Below, in pieces: positions 26,331-34,705 of a stretch of 64,000 nucleotides of DNA. This DNA is from Paraburkholderia sp. ZP32-5 (GTDB lineage: Bacteria; Pseudomonadota; Gammaproteobacteria; Burkholderiales; Burkholderiaceae). The notes beneath the pieces were generated by a model that saw only the letters and a list, made by a program, of their open reading frames with translations, had not been told where the DNA came from and made no database searches. How positions within the stretch are numbered: the first letter of the stretch is position 1; each line of letters opens with the position of its first letter. Where the stretch lies: NCBI RefSeq assembly GCF_021390495.1, contig NZ_JAJEJP010000003.1, positions 310,001 to 374,000 on the forward strand, in the 5' to 3' direction. The position numbers and the translations under genes were made by a program.

Positions 26331-27608
26331 ATGTCGGGAAAAACCCTGTCGGAAAAGATTCTGTCGGCGAAGTCGGGCCGCGATGTGCGCGCGGGCGACG
26401 TCGTGATCTGCGAGGTCGATTGCGCGCTCGGCACGGACGGTTCGATTCCGATGGCGGTCGATTACTTCGAAGCGATGGGCGGCGGCCGCGTGAATGCGCC
26501 GGAGCGGCTGGTGTTCGCGCTCGATCACTACGCGCCGGCGCCGAGCCCGAAAGCGGCATTGCTGCAGGTGGGCATCCGCCGCTTCGCGAAGGAACAGGGT
26601 ATACGCCTATTCGAAATCGGCGAGGGGATCGGCCATCAGCTCGTCGTCGAAAAGGGCTTTGCGGCGCCGGGACGTGTGCTCGTCGGCGCGGACAGCCATG
26701 CGGTCACCTATGGCGCGGCCAACTGCTTCGCGACCGGCATCGGCTCGTCGGACCTGGCCGGCGTGATGAAGACCGGCAAGGTCTGGCTCAAGGTGCCCAC
26801 ATCGATTCGCGTGCGACTGCACGGCCAGCTCGCGCAAGGCGTCTATCCGAAAGATCTCGCGCTGTATCTCGCGCAACTGCTCGGCACCGACGGCGCGACC
26901 TACGAAACGCTCGAATTCGAAGGCGATGGCGTGCGGAGCCTCGATTTCGAAGACCGGCTGGTGGTCGCCAACATGTCGGTCGAACTCGGCGCGAAGAACG
27001 CGATCTTCCCGTTCGATGACGCGTGCCGGGCCTACCTCGAAGACCGCGTGACTGACTTTTCCGGCGCGGTCAGCGCCGATCCGGACGCGATTTATTCGCG
27101 CACGCTCGACATCGATCTCACCGCGCTCGAACCGTTTGTCGCACTACCGCACGCGGTGTCGAACAACGTCGGCGTCGAATCGCTCGATCCGACGCCGGTG
27201 CAGATGGTGTTTCTCGGCACCTGTACCGGCGGCCGCACGAAAGACTTCCGCCAGGCGCTGAACGTGTTCCGTGAATTCGGCGGACCGGCCGACGGCGTGC
27301 AACTGGTGATCACGCCGGCTTCGCGCGAAGTGCTGCTGGAACTGACGCAAGGCGGCGAACTCGCCGAGCTGATCGGCTTCGGCGCGGTGATCGTCACGCC
27401 GGGTTGCGGCGCGTGCTGCGGCACTTGCGGTGCGATTCCGGAGGACAACGCGAACGTCGTTTCGACCGCGAACCGTAATTTCAAGGGGCGCATGGGCAAT
27501 CCGAGCGTCCATATCTTTCTCGCGTCTCCGGAAGTGTGCGCGGCGAGCGCGGTCGCCGGCCGCATCGCGAGTCCACGCATGCTGGCCGCCGGGCGCCAAT
27601 CGACATGA
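26331..27608 (+). CDS. Aconitase-family hydro-lyase, large subunit (LeuC/HacA/DmdA-like)
   Basis: A 425-residue [4Fe-4S] dehydratase subunit. Cluster-ligand regions are LGTCTGGRTKDF and PGCGACCGTCGAIPEDN. GADSHAVTYGAANCFATGIGSSDLA is the conserved substrate/cluster segment. Length and sequence style fit the two-subunit 3-isopropylmalate/homoaconitate/2,3-dimethylmalate dehydratase group rather than true LeuC. The ATG at 26331 is chosen as the domain start (MSGKTLSEKIL); the longer upstream frame is unlike the family. It overlaps the small-subunit gene by ATGA. With an RraA-like aldolase and an aminotransferase downstream, a role in catabolism rather than leucine synthesis is likely. Confidence 0.9.
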   Translation: MSGKTLSEKILSAKSGRDVRAGDVVICEVDCALGTDGSIPMAVDYFEAMGGGRVNAPERLVFALDHYAPAPSPKAALLQVGIRRFAKEQGIRLFEIGEGIGHQLVVEKGFAAPGRVLVGADSHAVTYGAANCFATGIGSSDLAGVMKTGKVWLKVPTSIRVRLHGQLAQGVYPKDLALYLAQLLGTDGATYETLEFEGDGVRSLDFEDRLVVANMSVELGAKNAIFPFDDACRAYLEDRVTDFSGAVSADPDAIYSRTLDIDLTALEPFVALPHAVSNNVGVESLDPTPVQMVFLGTCTGGRTKDFRQALNVFREFGGPADGVQLVITPASREVLLELTQGGELAELIGFGAVIVTPGCGACCGTCGAIPEDNANVVSTANRNFKGRMGNPSVHIFLASPEVCAASAVAGRIASPRMLAAGRQST

Positions 27609-28105
27609 CAATTTCCATCAACGGCAGCGCGCGGCGCTTCGGCGACAACGTCAATACCGACTACATCATTTCATCGCGGCGCAAGCGCGAATCGCTCGAT
27701 CCCGCGGTGCTGAAACAGTATCTGTTCGAGACGATCGCGCCGGAATTCGCGGCGACGGTGCGCGCGGGCGACATTCTGGTCGCCGGCAAGAACTTCGGCT
27801 GCGGCTCGGCGATGGAGGTCGCGGTAACAGCCGTCGTCGGCGCCGGCATCAATGTCGTGCTCGCGCAAAGTTTCGCGCGCACCTATTTCCGCAACGCGGT
27901 GAACAACGGGCTCTATCCGATCGAATGCGACACGAGCCGCATCGCGGAGGGCGCGGCATTGCACATCGAACTCGGCGCGCACGTCACCGTTCGCTGCGAT
28001 GGCCTGGACGAACCGCTGCGGGCTGCGCCGATCGCACACGACATGCTCGCGATTCTCGACGCAGGTGGGCTGGTCCCGTATCTGCGGCAGCATCCGAATT
28101 TCTGA
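27605..28105 (+). CDS. Aconitase-family hydro-lyase, small subunit (LeuD/DmdB-like)
   Basis: A 166-residue swivelling domain. It has the small-subunit hallmarks GDNVNTDYIISSRRK and LVAGKNFGCGSAMEVA (substrate-specificity loop), then VVLAQSFARTYFRNAVNNGLYPIEC. The YIISSRRK sequence after the NTD motif is the loop region that varies with substrate among LeuD, HacB and DmdB. The start codon overlaps the stop of the large subunit. Together the two subunits form the active enzyme that adds or removes water on a carboxylic acid. Confidence 0.92.
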   Translation: MTISINGSARRFGDNVNTDYIISSRRKRESLDPAVLKQYLFETIAPEFAATVRAGDILVAGKNFGCGSAMEVAVTAVVGAGINVVLAQSFARTYFRNAVNNGLYPIECDTSRIAEGAALHIELGAHVTVRCDGLDEPLRAAPIAHDMLAILDAGGLVPYLRQHPNF

Positions 28106-28130
28106 TTCGAGCCTATTCAGGAGAACATCC

Positions 28131-28811
28131 ATGAGCCATCCCAATCGATTGGGATTCCGGATATTGCCGATGCCCGCGGCGATTCCGGCCGACACGGTCG
28201 ACGCGTTCCGTTCGATCGTCACCCCGCATATCAGCGACAACATGCACCGCCTGTGCGGCGTGGTCGGATTGCAGCGCTATCACCGCGAGAAAAAGCTCGT
28301 CGGCCGCGCGTTGACGGTCAAGGTGCGCTCCGGCGACAACCTGATGATCCACAAGGCGATCGACATTGCCGAGCCCGGCGACGTGATCGTCGTCGATGGC
28401 GGCGCGGACCTGACGCAGGCACTGGTTGGCGAACTGATGCAGATGCACGCGCAGGTGCGCGGCGTCGCGGGCTTCGTGATCGACGGCGCGATTCGCGATG
28501 TCGCGGCTTTTTACCAGGCCGACTTTCCGTGCTACGCGCGCGGCAATACGCATCGCGGCCCGTTCAAGGACGGCCCCGGTGAAATCAATGTGCCGGTTGC
28601 GATCGGTGGTCTCGTGATCGAAGCGGGCGATCTGATCGTTGGCGACGAAGACGGCCTCGTCGCGGTACCGGCCGAGCGGCTCGGCGAAGTGCTGCAAGCT
28701 GCGCAAGCGCAGGCGAAGCGTGAAGCGCAGCGCAAGGAAGCGATTCTCGCGGGCCAGGACAAACGCGGCTGGATCGACGCGTATCTGAAAGAGCAGGGCG
28801 TGATCGCCTGA
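28131..28811 (+). CDS. RraA-like protein, candidate 4-hydroxy-4-methyl-2-oxoglutarate-type aldolase
   Basis: A 226-residue member of the RraA/HMG-aldolase family, preceded by AGGAG 8 bp upstream. Core motifs are GRALTVKVRSGDNLMIHKAID, GDVIVVDGGADLTQALVGELM and FVIDGAIRDVAAF, with the Arg-Asp pair used for substrate and metal binding in class II pyruvate aldolases. The acidic residue usually found soon after that pair is not obvious, which leaves some doubt about aldolase activity. Catabolic operon context favours an aldolase or oxaloacetate decarboxylase over RNase E regulation. Confidence 0.85.
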   Translation: MSHPNRLGFRILPMPAAIPADTVDAFRSIVTPHISDNMHRLCGVVGLQRYHREKKLVGRALTVKVRSGDNLMIHKAIDIAEPGDVIVVDGGADLTQALVGELMQMHAQVRGVAGFVIDGAIRDVAAFYQADFPCYARGNTHRGPFKDGPGEINVPVAIGGLVIEAGDLIVGDEDGLVAVPAERLGEVLQAAQAQAKREAQRKEAILAGQDKRGWIDAYLKEQGVIA

Positions 28812-28881
28812 CACGCAGTGCAAGCCGAAGGCACCAGAAGCAAAAGTACTAGAAGTAATGGGCTAGAAGCAGAGGACAGAC

Positions 28882-30087
28882 ATGAAACTGATTGCAGCAC
28901 GCCTCGACCGCATCAAACCGTCGCCGAGTTCGATGGCGACCGCGCGGGTCAAGGAATTGCGCGCGGCGGGCCGGGAGATCATCGGCCTGACCGTCGGTGA
29001 GCCGGACTTCGATACGCCGCCGCACATCATCGAAGCCGCGTACGACGCGATGAAAAGCGGCAAGACGCGCTATACGGTGGTTGATGGCACACCCGAATTG
29101 AAGCGCGCGATCCGCGACAAGTTCGAACGCGAAAACGGCCTCGTATTCGCCCAGGACGAGGTGAGCGTCGGCAACGGCGGCAAGCAGGTCATCTTCAATG
29201 CGTTCACCTGCACGGTCGACGACGGCGACGAGGTGATCGTGCCGGCGCCGTACTGGGTGTCGTATCCGGACATGGTGCTGCTCAATGGCGGAAGTCCGGT
29301 GATCGTCGAGTGCGATGTCGACAGCGGCTACAAGATGACGCCCGCGCAACTGGAAGCCGCGATCACGCCGCGCACCAAATGGCTGGTGCTCAATTCGCCA
29401 TGCAATCCGACGGGCGCGACGTATACCGCGAGCGAACTGGTCGCGCTGGGCGAGGTGTTGAACCGCCATCCGCACGTGTGGATTCTGACCGACGACGTCT
29501 ACGAACATCTGATTTACGACGGCCTCAAATTCGCGACTTTCGCGCAGTGCAATCCGCAGCTTCAGGAGCGCACGTTGACCGTGAACGGCGTATCGAAAGC
29601 GTATGCGATGACCGGTTGGCGAATTGGCTTCGCCGGTGGTCCGAAGGCGCTGATCAAGGCAATGGCGAAGCTGCAATCGCAAAGCACGACCAACCCGTCG
29701 GCGATCAGCCAGGCGGCCGCGTTGGCGGCACTCAACGGTCCGAAGGATTTTCTGGCGGATTGGCGCGCGCAGTTTCAGCGTCGTCGCGATCTCGTGGTGG
29801 ACAGCCTGAATGCAATCGACGGGCTCTATTGTCCGCGTCCCACTGGCGCGTTCTACGTGTATCCGTCGTGTGCGGGCGTCATCGGCAAACGCACACCGGA
29901 CGGCCGCGTGATCGAGAACGATGGCGACTTCGTGATGTATCTGCTGGAAACGCAGGACGTCGGCGTGATTCAGGGCGCCGCGTTCGGTTTATCGCCGGCG
30001 TTCCGCATTTCGTTTGCGACCTCGTACGAACAGTTGCAGGAAGGATGCCGGCGCATAGCGCTCGCGTGCGAATCGCTGCAAGCCTGA
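28882..30087 (+). CDS. Class I/II PLP-dependent aminotransferase (aspartate aminotransferase-like)
   Basis: A 401-residue fold-type I aminotransferase. It has LTVGEPDFDTPPHI near the N-terminus, LNSPCNPTGATYTASEL, the PLP-binding VSKAYAMTGWRIGF with Lys239, and a C-terminal FRISFATSYEQL carrying the carboxylate-binding Arg. It lies between the RraA-like gene and a glutamate-type binding protein gene. It would convert an imported amino acid to its 2-oxo acid, and a dicarboxylic amino acid fits the family. A 70-bp gap separates it from the RraA-like gene; AGAGG is the ribosome site. Confidence 0.92.
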   Translation: MKLIAARLDRIKPSPSSMATARVKELRAAGREIIGLTVGEPDFDTPPHIIEAAYDAMKSGKTRYTVVDGTPELKRAIRDKFERENGLVFAQDEVSVGNGGKQVIFNAFTCTVDDGDEVIVPAPYWVSYPDMVLLNGGSPVIVECDVDSGYKMTPAQLEAAITPRTKWLVLNSPCNPTGATYTASELVALGEVLNRHPHVWILTDDVYEHLIYDGLKFATFAQCNPQLQERTLTVNGVSKAYAMTGWRIGFAGGPKALIKAMAKLQSQSTTNPSAISQAAALAALNGPKDFLADWRAQFQRRRDLVVDSLNAIDGLYCPRPTGAFYVYPSCAGVIGKRTPDGRVIENDGDFVMYLLETQDVGVIQGAAFGLSPAFRISFATSYEQLQEGCRRIALACESLQA

Positions 30088-30124
30088 GCATGAATGGAAT
30101 CTGACAATAAACAAGGAGACAACC

Positions 30125-31027
30125 ATGCATACGCTAATACGACGCGCCATTCCGGCGCTACTGATAGGCTGCCTTTCCGTCGGCGCATACGCGCAGGATC
30201 TGACGGGCCGGCTTGCATCGATCAAGGAGCGCAATACGATCGTGCTCGGCTACCGTGAATCATCGTTGCCTTATTCGTACTACGACAACGATCAAAAGGT
30301 AGTCGGCTATTCACGCGATATCGCGCAGGAAATCGTCAAGGAGATCCAGCAGGCGATCAATGCGCCGTCGCTGCAGGTGCGCATGATTCCGGTCAACGCG
30401 CAAAACCGCATCCCGTTGATGCAGAACGGCACCATCGATCTCGAATGCGGCGGCACCACCAATAACAAGGAACGTGCGCAGCAGGTGGGCTTTTCCGACA
30501 CGATCTCGGTCACTGAAACCCGGCTGTTGACCAAAACCGATTCCGGCATCCACTCGTTCAACGATCTGGGCGGCAAGACGGTTGCGGTGACGGCGGGTAC
30601 GACATCGGAGCGCTTCCTGCGCAAGTACGTCGAGGAGAAGCACGCGAATATCACGATCGTGTCCGCGCGCGATCACAGCGGTTCGTTTCTGAATCTGGAG
30701 ACGGGGCGCGCGCAGGCGTTCTTTATGGACTCTGACGTGCTATCCGCGGAACGCGCAACCTCCGGCAATCCGGCCGGCTACGTGGTGACCGGCGAGCCGC
30801 AAACGCACGAAGCAATCGCGTGCATGTTGCCGAAGGGCGATACCGCGATGAAGGCGATTGTCGACCGCACGATTGCAAAGCTTGAACAGAATGGCCAGGC
30901 CGACAAGTTCTATAAAACGTGGTTCATGTCGCCGATTCCGCCGAAGGGCATCAATCTCGACATGCCGATGAGCGACACGATGAAGGCAGTGTTCGAGCAT
31001 CCGAACGACCGGCCGATGGACGATTAA
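30125..31027 (+). CDS. Glutamate/aspartate-type periplasmic binding protein (GltI-like)
   Basis: A 300-residue family 3 solute-binding protein. The signal peptide spans residues 1-23 (cleavage after AYA). NTIVLGYRESSLPYSYYDNDQKVVGYSRDIAQEI, MQNGTIDLECGGTTNNKERAQQVGFSDTI and AFFMDSDVLSAE place it in the GltI group. An AAGGAGAC site precedes the ATG. It is the last gene of the operon that starts at 26331, which implies its ligand is the substrate of the pathway. No membrane or ATPase subunit is encoded nearby, so it must share components. Confidence 0.92.
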   Translation: MHTLIRRAIPALLIGCLSVGAYAQDLTGRLASIKERNTIVLGYRESSLPYSYYDNDQKVVGYSRDIAQEIVKEIQQAINAPSLQVRMIPVNAQNRIPLMQNGTIDLECGGTTNNKERAQQVGFSDTISVTETRLLTKTDSGIHSFNDLGGKTVAVTAGTTSERFLRKYVEEKHANITIVSARDHSGSFLNLETGRAQAFFMDSDVLSAERATSGNPAGYVVTGEPQTHEAIACMLPKGDTAMKAIVDRTIAKLEQNGQADKFYKTWFMSPIPPKGINLDMPMSDTMKAVFEHPNDRPMDD

Positions 31028-31044
31028 ACGCAACAGATATACCG

Positions 31045-31069
31045 CCGGGCGTGCTGATGGCTCGCCCGG
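31045..31069. terminator. Possible terminator between binding-protein and DeoR genes
   Basis: A 7-bp inverted repeat, CCGGGCG/CGCCCGG, with an 11-base loop lies in an 86-bp gap between converging genes. There is no T-run, so the assignment is mainly positional. Confidence 0.4.
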
Positions 31070-31113
31070 TCGTTGCATTGCTCCGGCTGTAAAAAACCGC
31101 CGCAGTGTAATCC

Positions 31114-31869
31114 TTAAGCCCGCACCACCGTCACCCCCGCCGCCTCGATCGGCTTTGTCAATTCCACATCGGTCTTCTTCTCGACAACGATCGTCTGCGC
31201 AAGCGTGATCTCGCCGATCACGAATTTCGACGCCGCATTGAGTTTCGATGACGACGCCAGCACGACCGTCTCCGCCGCGCGCGCGGCAAGTGCGCGCTTG
31301 ATCGCGGCTTCCTCGAAATCCCCGGTACTCAAGCCAGCGGTTGCGTGCACACCGGTCACGCCCATGAAATACAGATCGGCATGAATGCGCGCGATGCCTT
31401 CCATCGCCGCGGCGCCTACCGCGACGATCGAATGCTTGTAGAGCCGTCCGCCGATCAGGATCACGTCCACCGAAGGATGATCGGCGAGCGCCGTCGCGAC
31501 GCTTGGGCTGTGCGTAACGATCGTCACCCGCAGATCGGCGGGCAGTTCCTTCACCAGCAGCGCCGACGTCGTGCCGCCATCGACGATCACCGTTTGTCCC
31601 GGCGCGATCATTTCGGCCGCTCGCCGCGCGATACGGCGTTTCGCGGCCGACTCGATATCCTGGCGCTGCTCGAACGACGCAAGCGCCGGCGAGGCCGGTA
31701 ACGCGCCGCCGTGCACGCGCTGCAATTGCCCCTCCGCCGCCAGTTCGCGCAGGTCGCGGCGAATCGTGTCTTCCGATACGCCGAATGCCGCGCTCAGTTC
31801 GCCGGCCAGCACCTGGCCGTTGCGCGCGAGCTCGTCGAGAATCGCTTTCTTCCGTTGGGTGGTCAACAC
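31114..31869 (-). CDS. DeoR-family transcriptional regulator
   Basis: About 251 residues from a GTG at 31869. The HTH is TTQRKKAILDELARNGQVLAGELSAAFGVSEDTIRRDLREL, and the DeoR-C sugar-phosphate sensor domain follows (MIAPGQTVIVDGGTTSALLVKEL, VILIGGRLYKHSIVAVGAAA, ADLYFMGVTGVHATAGLSTGDFEEAAIKRAL). A longer start at 31917 is possible, but it would place the TGCACGA repeats inside the gene; with the GTG start they lie just upstream as an operator. It is divergent from a NudK-like gene. Family members sense phosphorylated sugars or nucleoside derivatives. Confidence 0.88.
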   Translation of the reverse strand: MLTTQRKKAILDELARNGQVLAGELSAAFGVSEDTIRRDLRELAAEGQLQRVHGGALPASPALASFEQRQDIESAAKRRIARRAAEMIAPGQTVIVDGGTTSALLVKELPADLRVTIVTHSPSVATALADHPSVDVILIGGRLYKHSIVAVGAAAMEGIARIHADLYFMGVTGVHATAGLSTGDFEEAAIKRALAARAAETVVLASSSKLNAASKFVIGEITLAQTIVVEKKTDVELTKPIEAAGVTVVRA

Positions 31870-31873
31870 AGCG

Positions 31874-31913
31874 TTGCACGAAATATCTTGATATTGCACG
31901 AAACTGCACGATA
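31874..31913. promoter_or_regulatory. TGCACGA direct repeats in the DeoR/NudK divergent promoter
   Basis: Three copies of (T/C)TGCACGAWA begin at 31874, 31894 and 31904, that is 20 and 10 bp apart and so on one face of the helix. On the other strand they read TTTCGTGCAA, similar in style to repeated DeoR-family half-sites. They sit 35-74 bp upstream of the nudK-like ATG. Confidence 0.65.
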
Positions 31914-31947
31914 CCATGCGCCCTATCGATTGTCGACAGGAGGCGCC

Positions 31948-32538
31948 ATGACCGCAACGAAAGACCGGATTCGCATCGTCGATTCCACCGTACTGTCGGA
32001 CGACTGGTACACGCTGAAGAAGGTCACGTTCGACTTCCTGCGCCGCGACGGCACGTGGCAGCGCCAGAGCCGCGAGACCTACGATCGCGGCAACGGCGCG
32101 ACGATCCTGCTGCATAGCCGGCGCACCGGTAACGTCGTGCTGACGCGACAATTCCGCATGCCGGTGTTCGTGAACGGCCACGACGGCATGCTGATCGAAA
32201 CGGCCGCTGGATTGCTCGACAATGCATCGCCGGAGGAGCGTATCCGCCTCGAAGTGGAGGAGGAGACCGGATATCGCGTCGGTCATATTCGCAAGGTTTT
32301 CGAGGCCTATATGAGCCCGGGCTCGGTGACCGAGAAGCTCTATTTCTATCTGGGCGAATACGACGCGTCGATGCGCGTGAATGACGGCGGCGGCATCGAG
32401 GATGAAGGAGAAGATCTCGAAGTGATCGAAATGCCTTTGCGCCGCGCGTTGCAACTGATCGACGACGGGGAAATCGTCGACGGCAAGACGATCATGCTTT
32501 TGCAGTATGTCGCGTTACGCGAGCTGACTCATGACTAA
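31948..32538 (+). CDS. nudK: NudK-like Nudix hydrolase (GDP-mannose pyrophosphatase type)
   Basis: A 196-residue Nudix protein with the box variant GLLDNASPEERIRLEVEEETGY, which resembles NudK. The N-terminal half (DDWYTLKKVTFDFLRRDGTW, RETYDRGNGATILLHSRRTGNVVLTRQFRMP) is also NudK-like. AGGAGG lies 5 bp upstream of the ATG. NudK hydrolyses GDP-mannose to GMP and mannose-1-phosphate. The divergent DeoR regulator, a family that often senses sugar phosphates, fits a nucleotide-sugar role. The exact substrate is inferred from similarity. Confidence 0.88.
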   Translation: MTATKDRIRIVDSTVLSDDWYTLKKVTFDFLRRDGTWQRQSRETYDRGNGATILLHSRRTGNVVLTRQFRMPVFVNGHDGMLIETAAGLLDNASPEERIRLEVEEETGYRVGHIRKVFEAYMSPGSVTEKLYFYLGEYDASMRVNDGGGIEDEGEDLEVIEMPLRRALQLIDDGEIVDGKTIMLLQYVALRELTHD

Positions 32539-32539
32539 C

Positions 32540-32932
32540 TCATGGCTGGTCGTGGCAGCACACGCATAGCTTGTTGCCATCGGCGTCGCGAAAGTACGCG
32601 CCATAGTAGTGCGGATGGTACTGCGGCCTCAAACCGGGTGGCCCTTCGCACGTCGCGCCGTTCGCAATCGCCTGCGCGTGAGCGCGATCGACCGTTGCTC
32701 TGTCGCGCGCGAGCAGAGCCACCATTTGACCATTGCCGCCGCATGCCGGATTGCCGTCGTAGGGCTTGCCGATCAGGAACAGCGGTCGCGGTGCGTTCGG
32801 CGCCATCCAGCCGGCCCATGGTTGATCGTGCTCACAGAACCTGAGCTGATGACCGAGTTCTCGCATTAGAGCCGAATAGAACTCGAACGCACGATCGAAG
32901 TCGTTCACGCCGATAAAGATGTGTGAGATCAC
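32540..32932 (-). CDS. VOC-superfamily (glyoxalase/bleomycin-resistance-like) protein
   Basis: A 130-residue protein with the paired beta-alpha-beta-beta-beta fold. It has ISHIFIGVNDFDRAFEFYSALMRELG at the N-terminus and HPHYYGAYFRDADGNKLCVCCH at the C-terminus, the second metal-site region. The GTG at 32932 is chosen because GGAG lies 7 bp upstream and the family start ISHIFIG follows. It converges on nudK with a 1-bp gap between stop codons. The function is not predictable beyond metal-dependent chemistry or binding of a small molecule. Confidence 0.85.
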   Translation of the reverse strand: MISHIFIGVNDFDRAFEFYSALMRELGHQLRFCEHDQPWAGWMAPNAPRPLFLIGKPYDGNPACGGNGQMVALLARDRATVDRAHAQAIANGATCEGPPGLRPQYHPHYYGAYFRDADGNKLCVCCHDQP

Positions 32933-33067
32933 CGCGCATCTCCAGACAGAAAAGCTCGATATCGATTGCAGGCCGCGCGAAAGCACGCGTTGATATGCTC
33001 GATTATCTTCTAACCAGGTGATGCGCCATTAAACGGTCTGCATGCACCGATGCGGCAAGGACCGCCC

Positions 33068-34564
33068 ATGCCAGCTGACGACAAGCGCACGCCCGCGCAA
33101 ATAGAAGCAGTATGGGATGAGATCAACGGCGACGCGGCGAGCACTCTGCATGGATCGACGGTGGACATCCGCGGCTGGATGATTCCGCTGGAACCGTCGG
33201 CTCGCAGCGCCGACTATTTTCTGCTCGCGCAAGACGAACCCTGCTGCGGCGGCTGCGTGCCGCGAGATCCGCGCCGCAGTATCGAAGTGACCGCGAGCGA
33301 ACCGATCGCGCTTGAAAGCGGCTCATTGCCGTTGCGTGGCCGCCTGATGCAGCTCATCGACGATCCGGCCGGCTGGCGTTACCGGCTCGAACTGGCGCGG
33401 CGGGTGCCGGAGCCGGGCGGCTCGTTAGCGCAGCCGGCGACAATGAGCCGCCGTTCGTTTCTGGCCTCCAGCGCCGCGTTCGGCCTTGCGGCCTGCGCGC
33501 CTGGCCGGTTCGCCGGCTACACCGATGCACATGACGCACATGATGATGCCCAGCCGCGCGACGACGAACCCGCCCAGTGGCAGGCCTCCGCGGGTTCGCT
33601 GACCATCGACATGCATAGCCACGCCGGCCATGTGACCGTGTCGCGCAATCTGAAGATTGGCGCGAACCGGCCGCTGACACCCGTGAGCGCGTCGATGCGC
33701 ACGGGCGGCATGAACGTGATCTGCCTCGCGATCGTGACCGACACGGTCGTCACGCACGTATCGGCCGATCGAAAGCGCTTCGAGGCGTGGCGCACACCGC
33801 AGCCGGGCGAGCTTTATCAGCTCGGCCAGGAGGAGTTCGTGCGCGCAGCGGAGCTGGTCGAGCGCGAACAGCTCGTGGTCGTAACGAACGCGGCCATGCT
33901 TGCATCGGTGGACCCGGCGAAGCCGAGCGTGATTATCTCGGCCGAGGGCGCCGATTTTCTGGAAGGCCAGGTGGATCGCGTCGATGAAGCGTATTCGCGG
34001 CATCGGTTGCGGCATCTTCAATTGACGCATTACCGCGTCAATGAACTCGGCGATATACAAACCGAGGCGCCCGTGCATGGCGGGCTCACCGATTTCGGCG
34101 CGGACGTCGTGCGTCGCTGTAACACGCTCGGCATCGTCGTGGATGTCGCGCACGGCACATACGATCTCGTCAAACGGGCAGCATCGGTGACGACGAAGCC
34201 GCTGGTGCTGTCGCATACCGCGCTCGCCGCGCATCCCGGTGCGCGCAGCCGCCTGATTACCGCCGATCACGCGCGCGCGATCGCCGCGACCGGCGGCGTG
34301 ATCGGCGTGTGGCCGAGTTCGGGAACGTTCCGCGATCTCGCCGGCATGGCGCACGGTTTCAGGAGAATGGTGGATGTCGTCGGCGTCGAGCATGTTGGGC
34401 TCGGCACGGACATGCTCGGATTTATTTCGCCGCCGGTGTTCCGCAGTTATGAGCAGTTGCCGGCGCTGGGCGCGGCGCTCGTTTCGGCCGGGTTCTCGCA
34501 GCGGGAAACCGAACTGCTGCTGGGTGGCAACTACCGGCGCGTGTTCGAGGCTTCGATGGCCTGA
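33068..34564 (+). CDS. M19 (membrane dipeptidase) family protein fused to an N-terminal domain, with an internal Tat lipoprotein signal
   Basis: A 498-residue open frame. AAGGA lies 6 bp upstream of the ATG at 33068. Residues 1-125 form a compact domain (VDIRGWMIPLEPS, then FLLAQDEPCCGGC with Cys59, 60 and 63) that loosely resembles DUF3299-like proteins. At 126-143 comes a Tat-type signal with lipobox, SRRSFLASSAAFGLAAC, normally N-terminal. The M19 dipeptidase fold follows (SAEGADFLEG, VDVAHGTYD, VLSHTALAAH, GLGTDMLG). The first metal motif reads DMHSH, where HxD is usual. Either the protein is a real fusion, or an internal ATG at 33443 makes the exported enzyme. Confidence 0.85.
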   Translation: MPADDKRTPAQIEAVWDEINGDAASTLHGSTVDIRGWMIPLEPSARSADYFLLAQDEPCCGGCVPRDPRRSIEVTASEPIALESGSLPLRGRLMQLIDDPAGWRYRLELARRVPEPGGSLAQPATMSRRSFLASSAAFGLAACAPGRFAGYTDAHDAHDDAQPRDDEPAQWQASAGSLTIDMHSHAGHVTVSRNLKIGANRPLTPVSASMRTGGMNVICLAIVTDTVVTHVSADRKRFEAWRTPQPGELYQLGQEEFVRAAELVEREQLVVVTNAAMLASVDPAKPSVIISAEGADFLEGQVDRVDEAYSRHRLRHLQLTHYRVNELGDIQTEAPVHGGLTDFGADVVRRCNTLGIVVDVAHGTYDLVKRAASVTTKPLVLSHTALAAHPGARSRLITADHARAIAATGGVIGVWPSSGTFRDLAGMAHGFRRMVDVVGVEHVGLGTDMLGFISPPVFRSYEQLPALGAALVSAGFSQRETELLLGGNYRRVFEASMA

Positions 34565-34609
34565 TTCGCGCCGTGCGTCAGATAGTGCGCGGCGCCCCGT
34601 AGCCGTAGT

Positions 34610-34650
34610 ACCCGCAACGATTGCCGGACTGGCTGACAATCGTTGCGGGT
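34610..34650. terminator. Bidirectional terminator between dipeptidase and acetoacetate decarboxylase genes
   Basis: A perfect inverted repeat, ACCCGCAACGATTG/CAATCGTTGCGGGT (14 bp), with a 13-base loop sits in the gap between two converging genes. Confidence 0.75.
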
Positions 34651-34705
34651 TCTGAAAGCGGCAAACTCGTACGTCGAGTCGAGGCTAGTAGCCGGATGCC
34701 GAACG

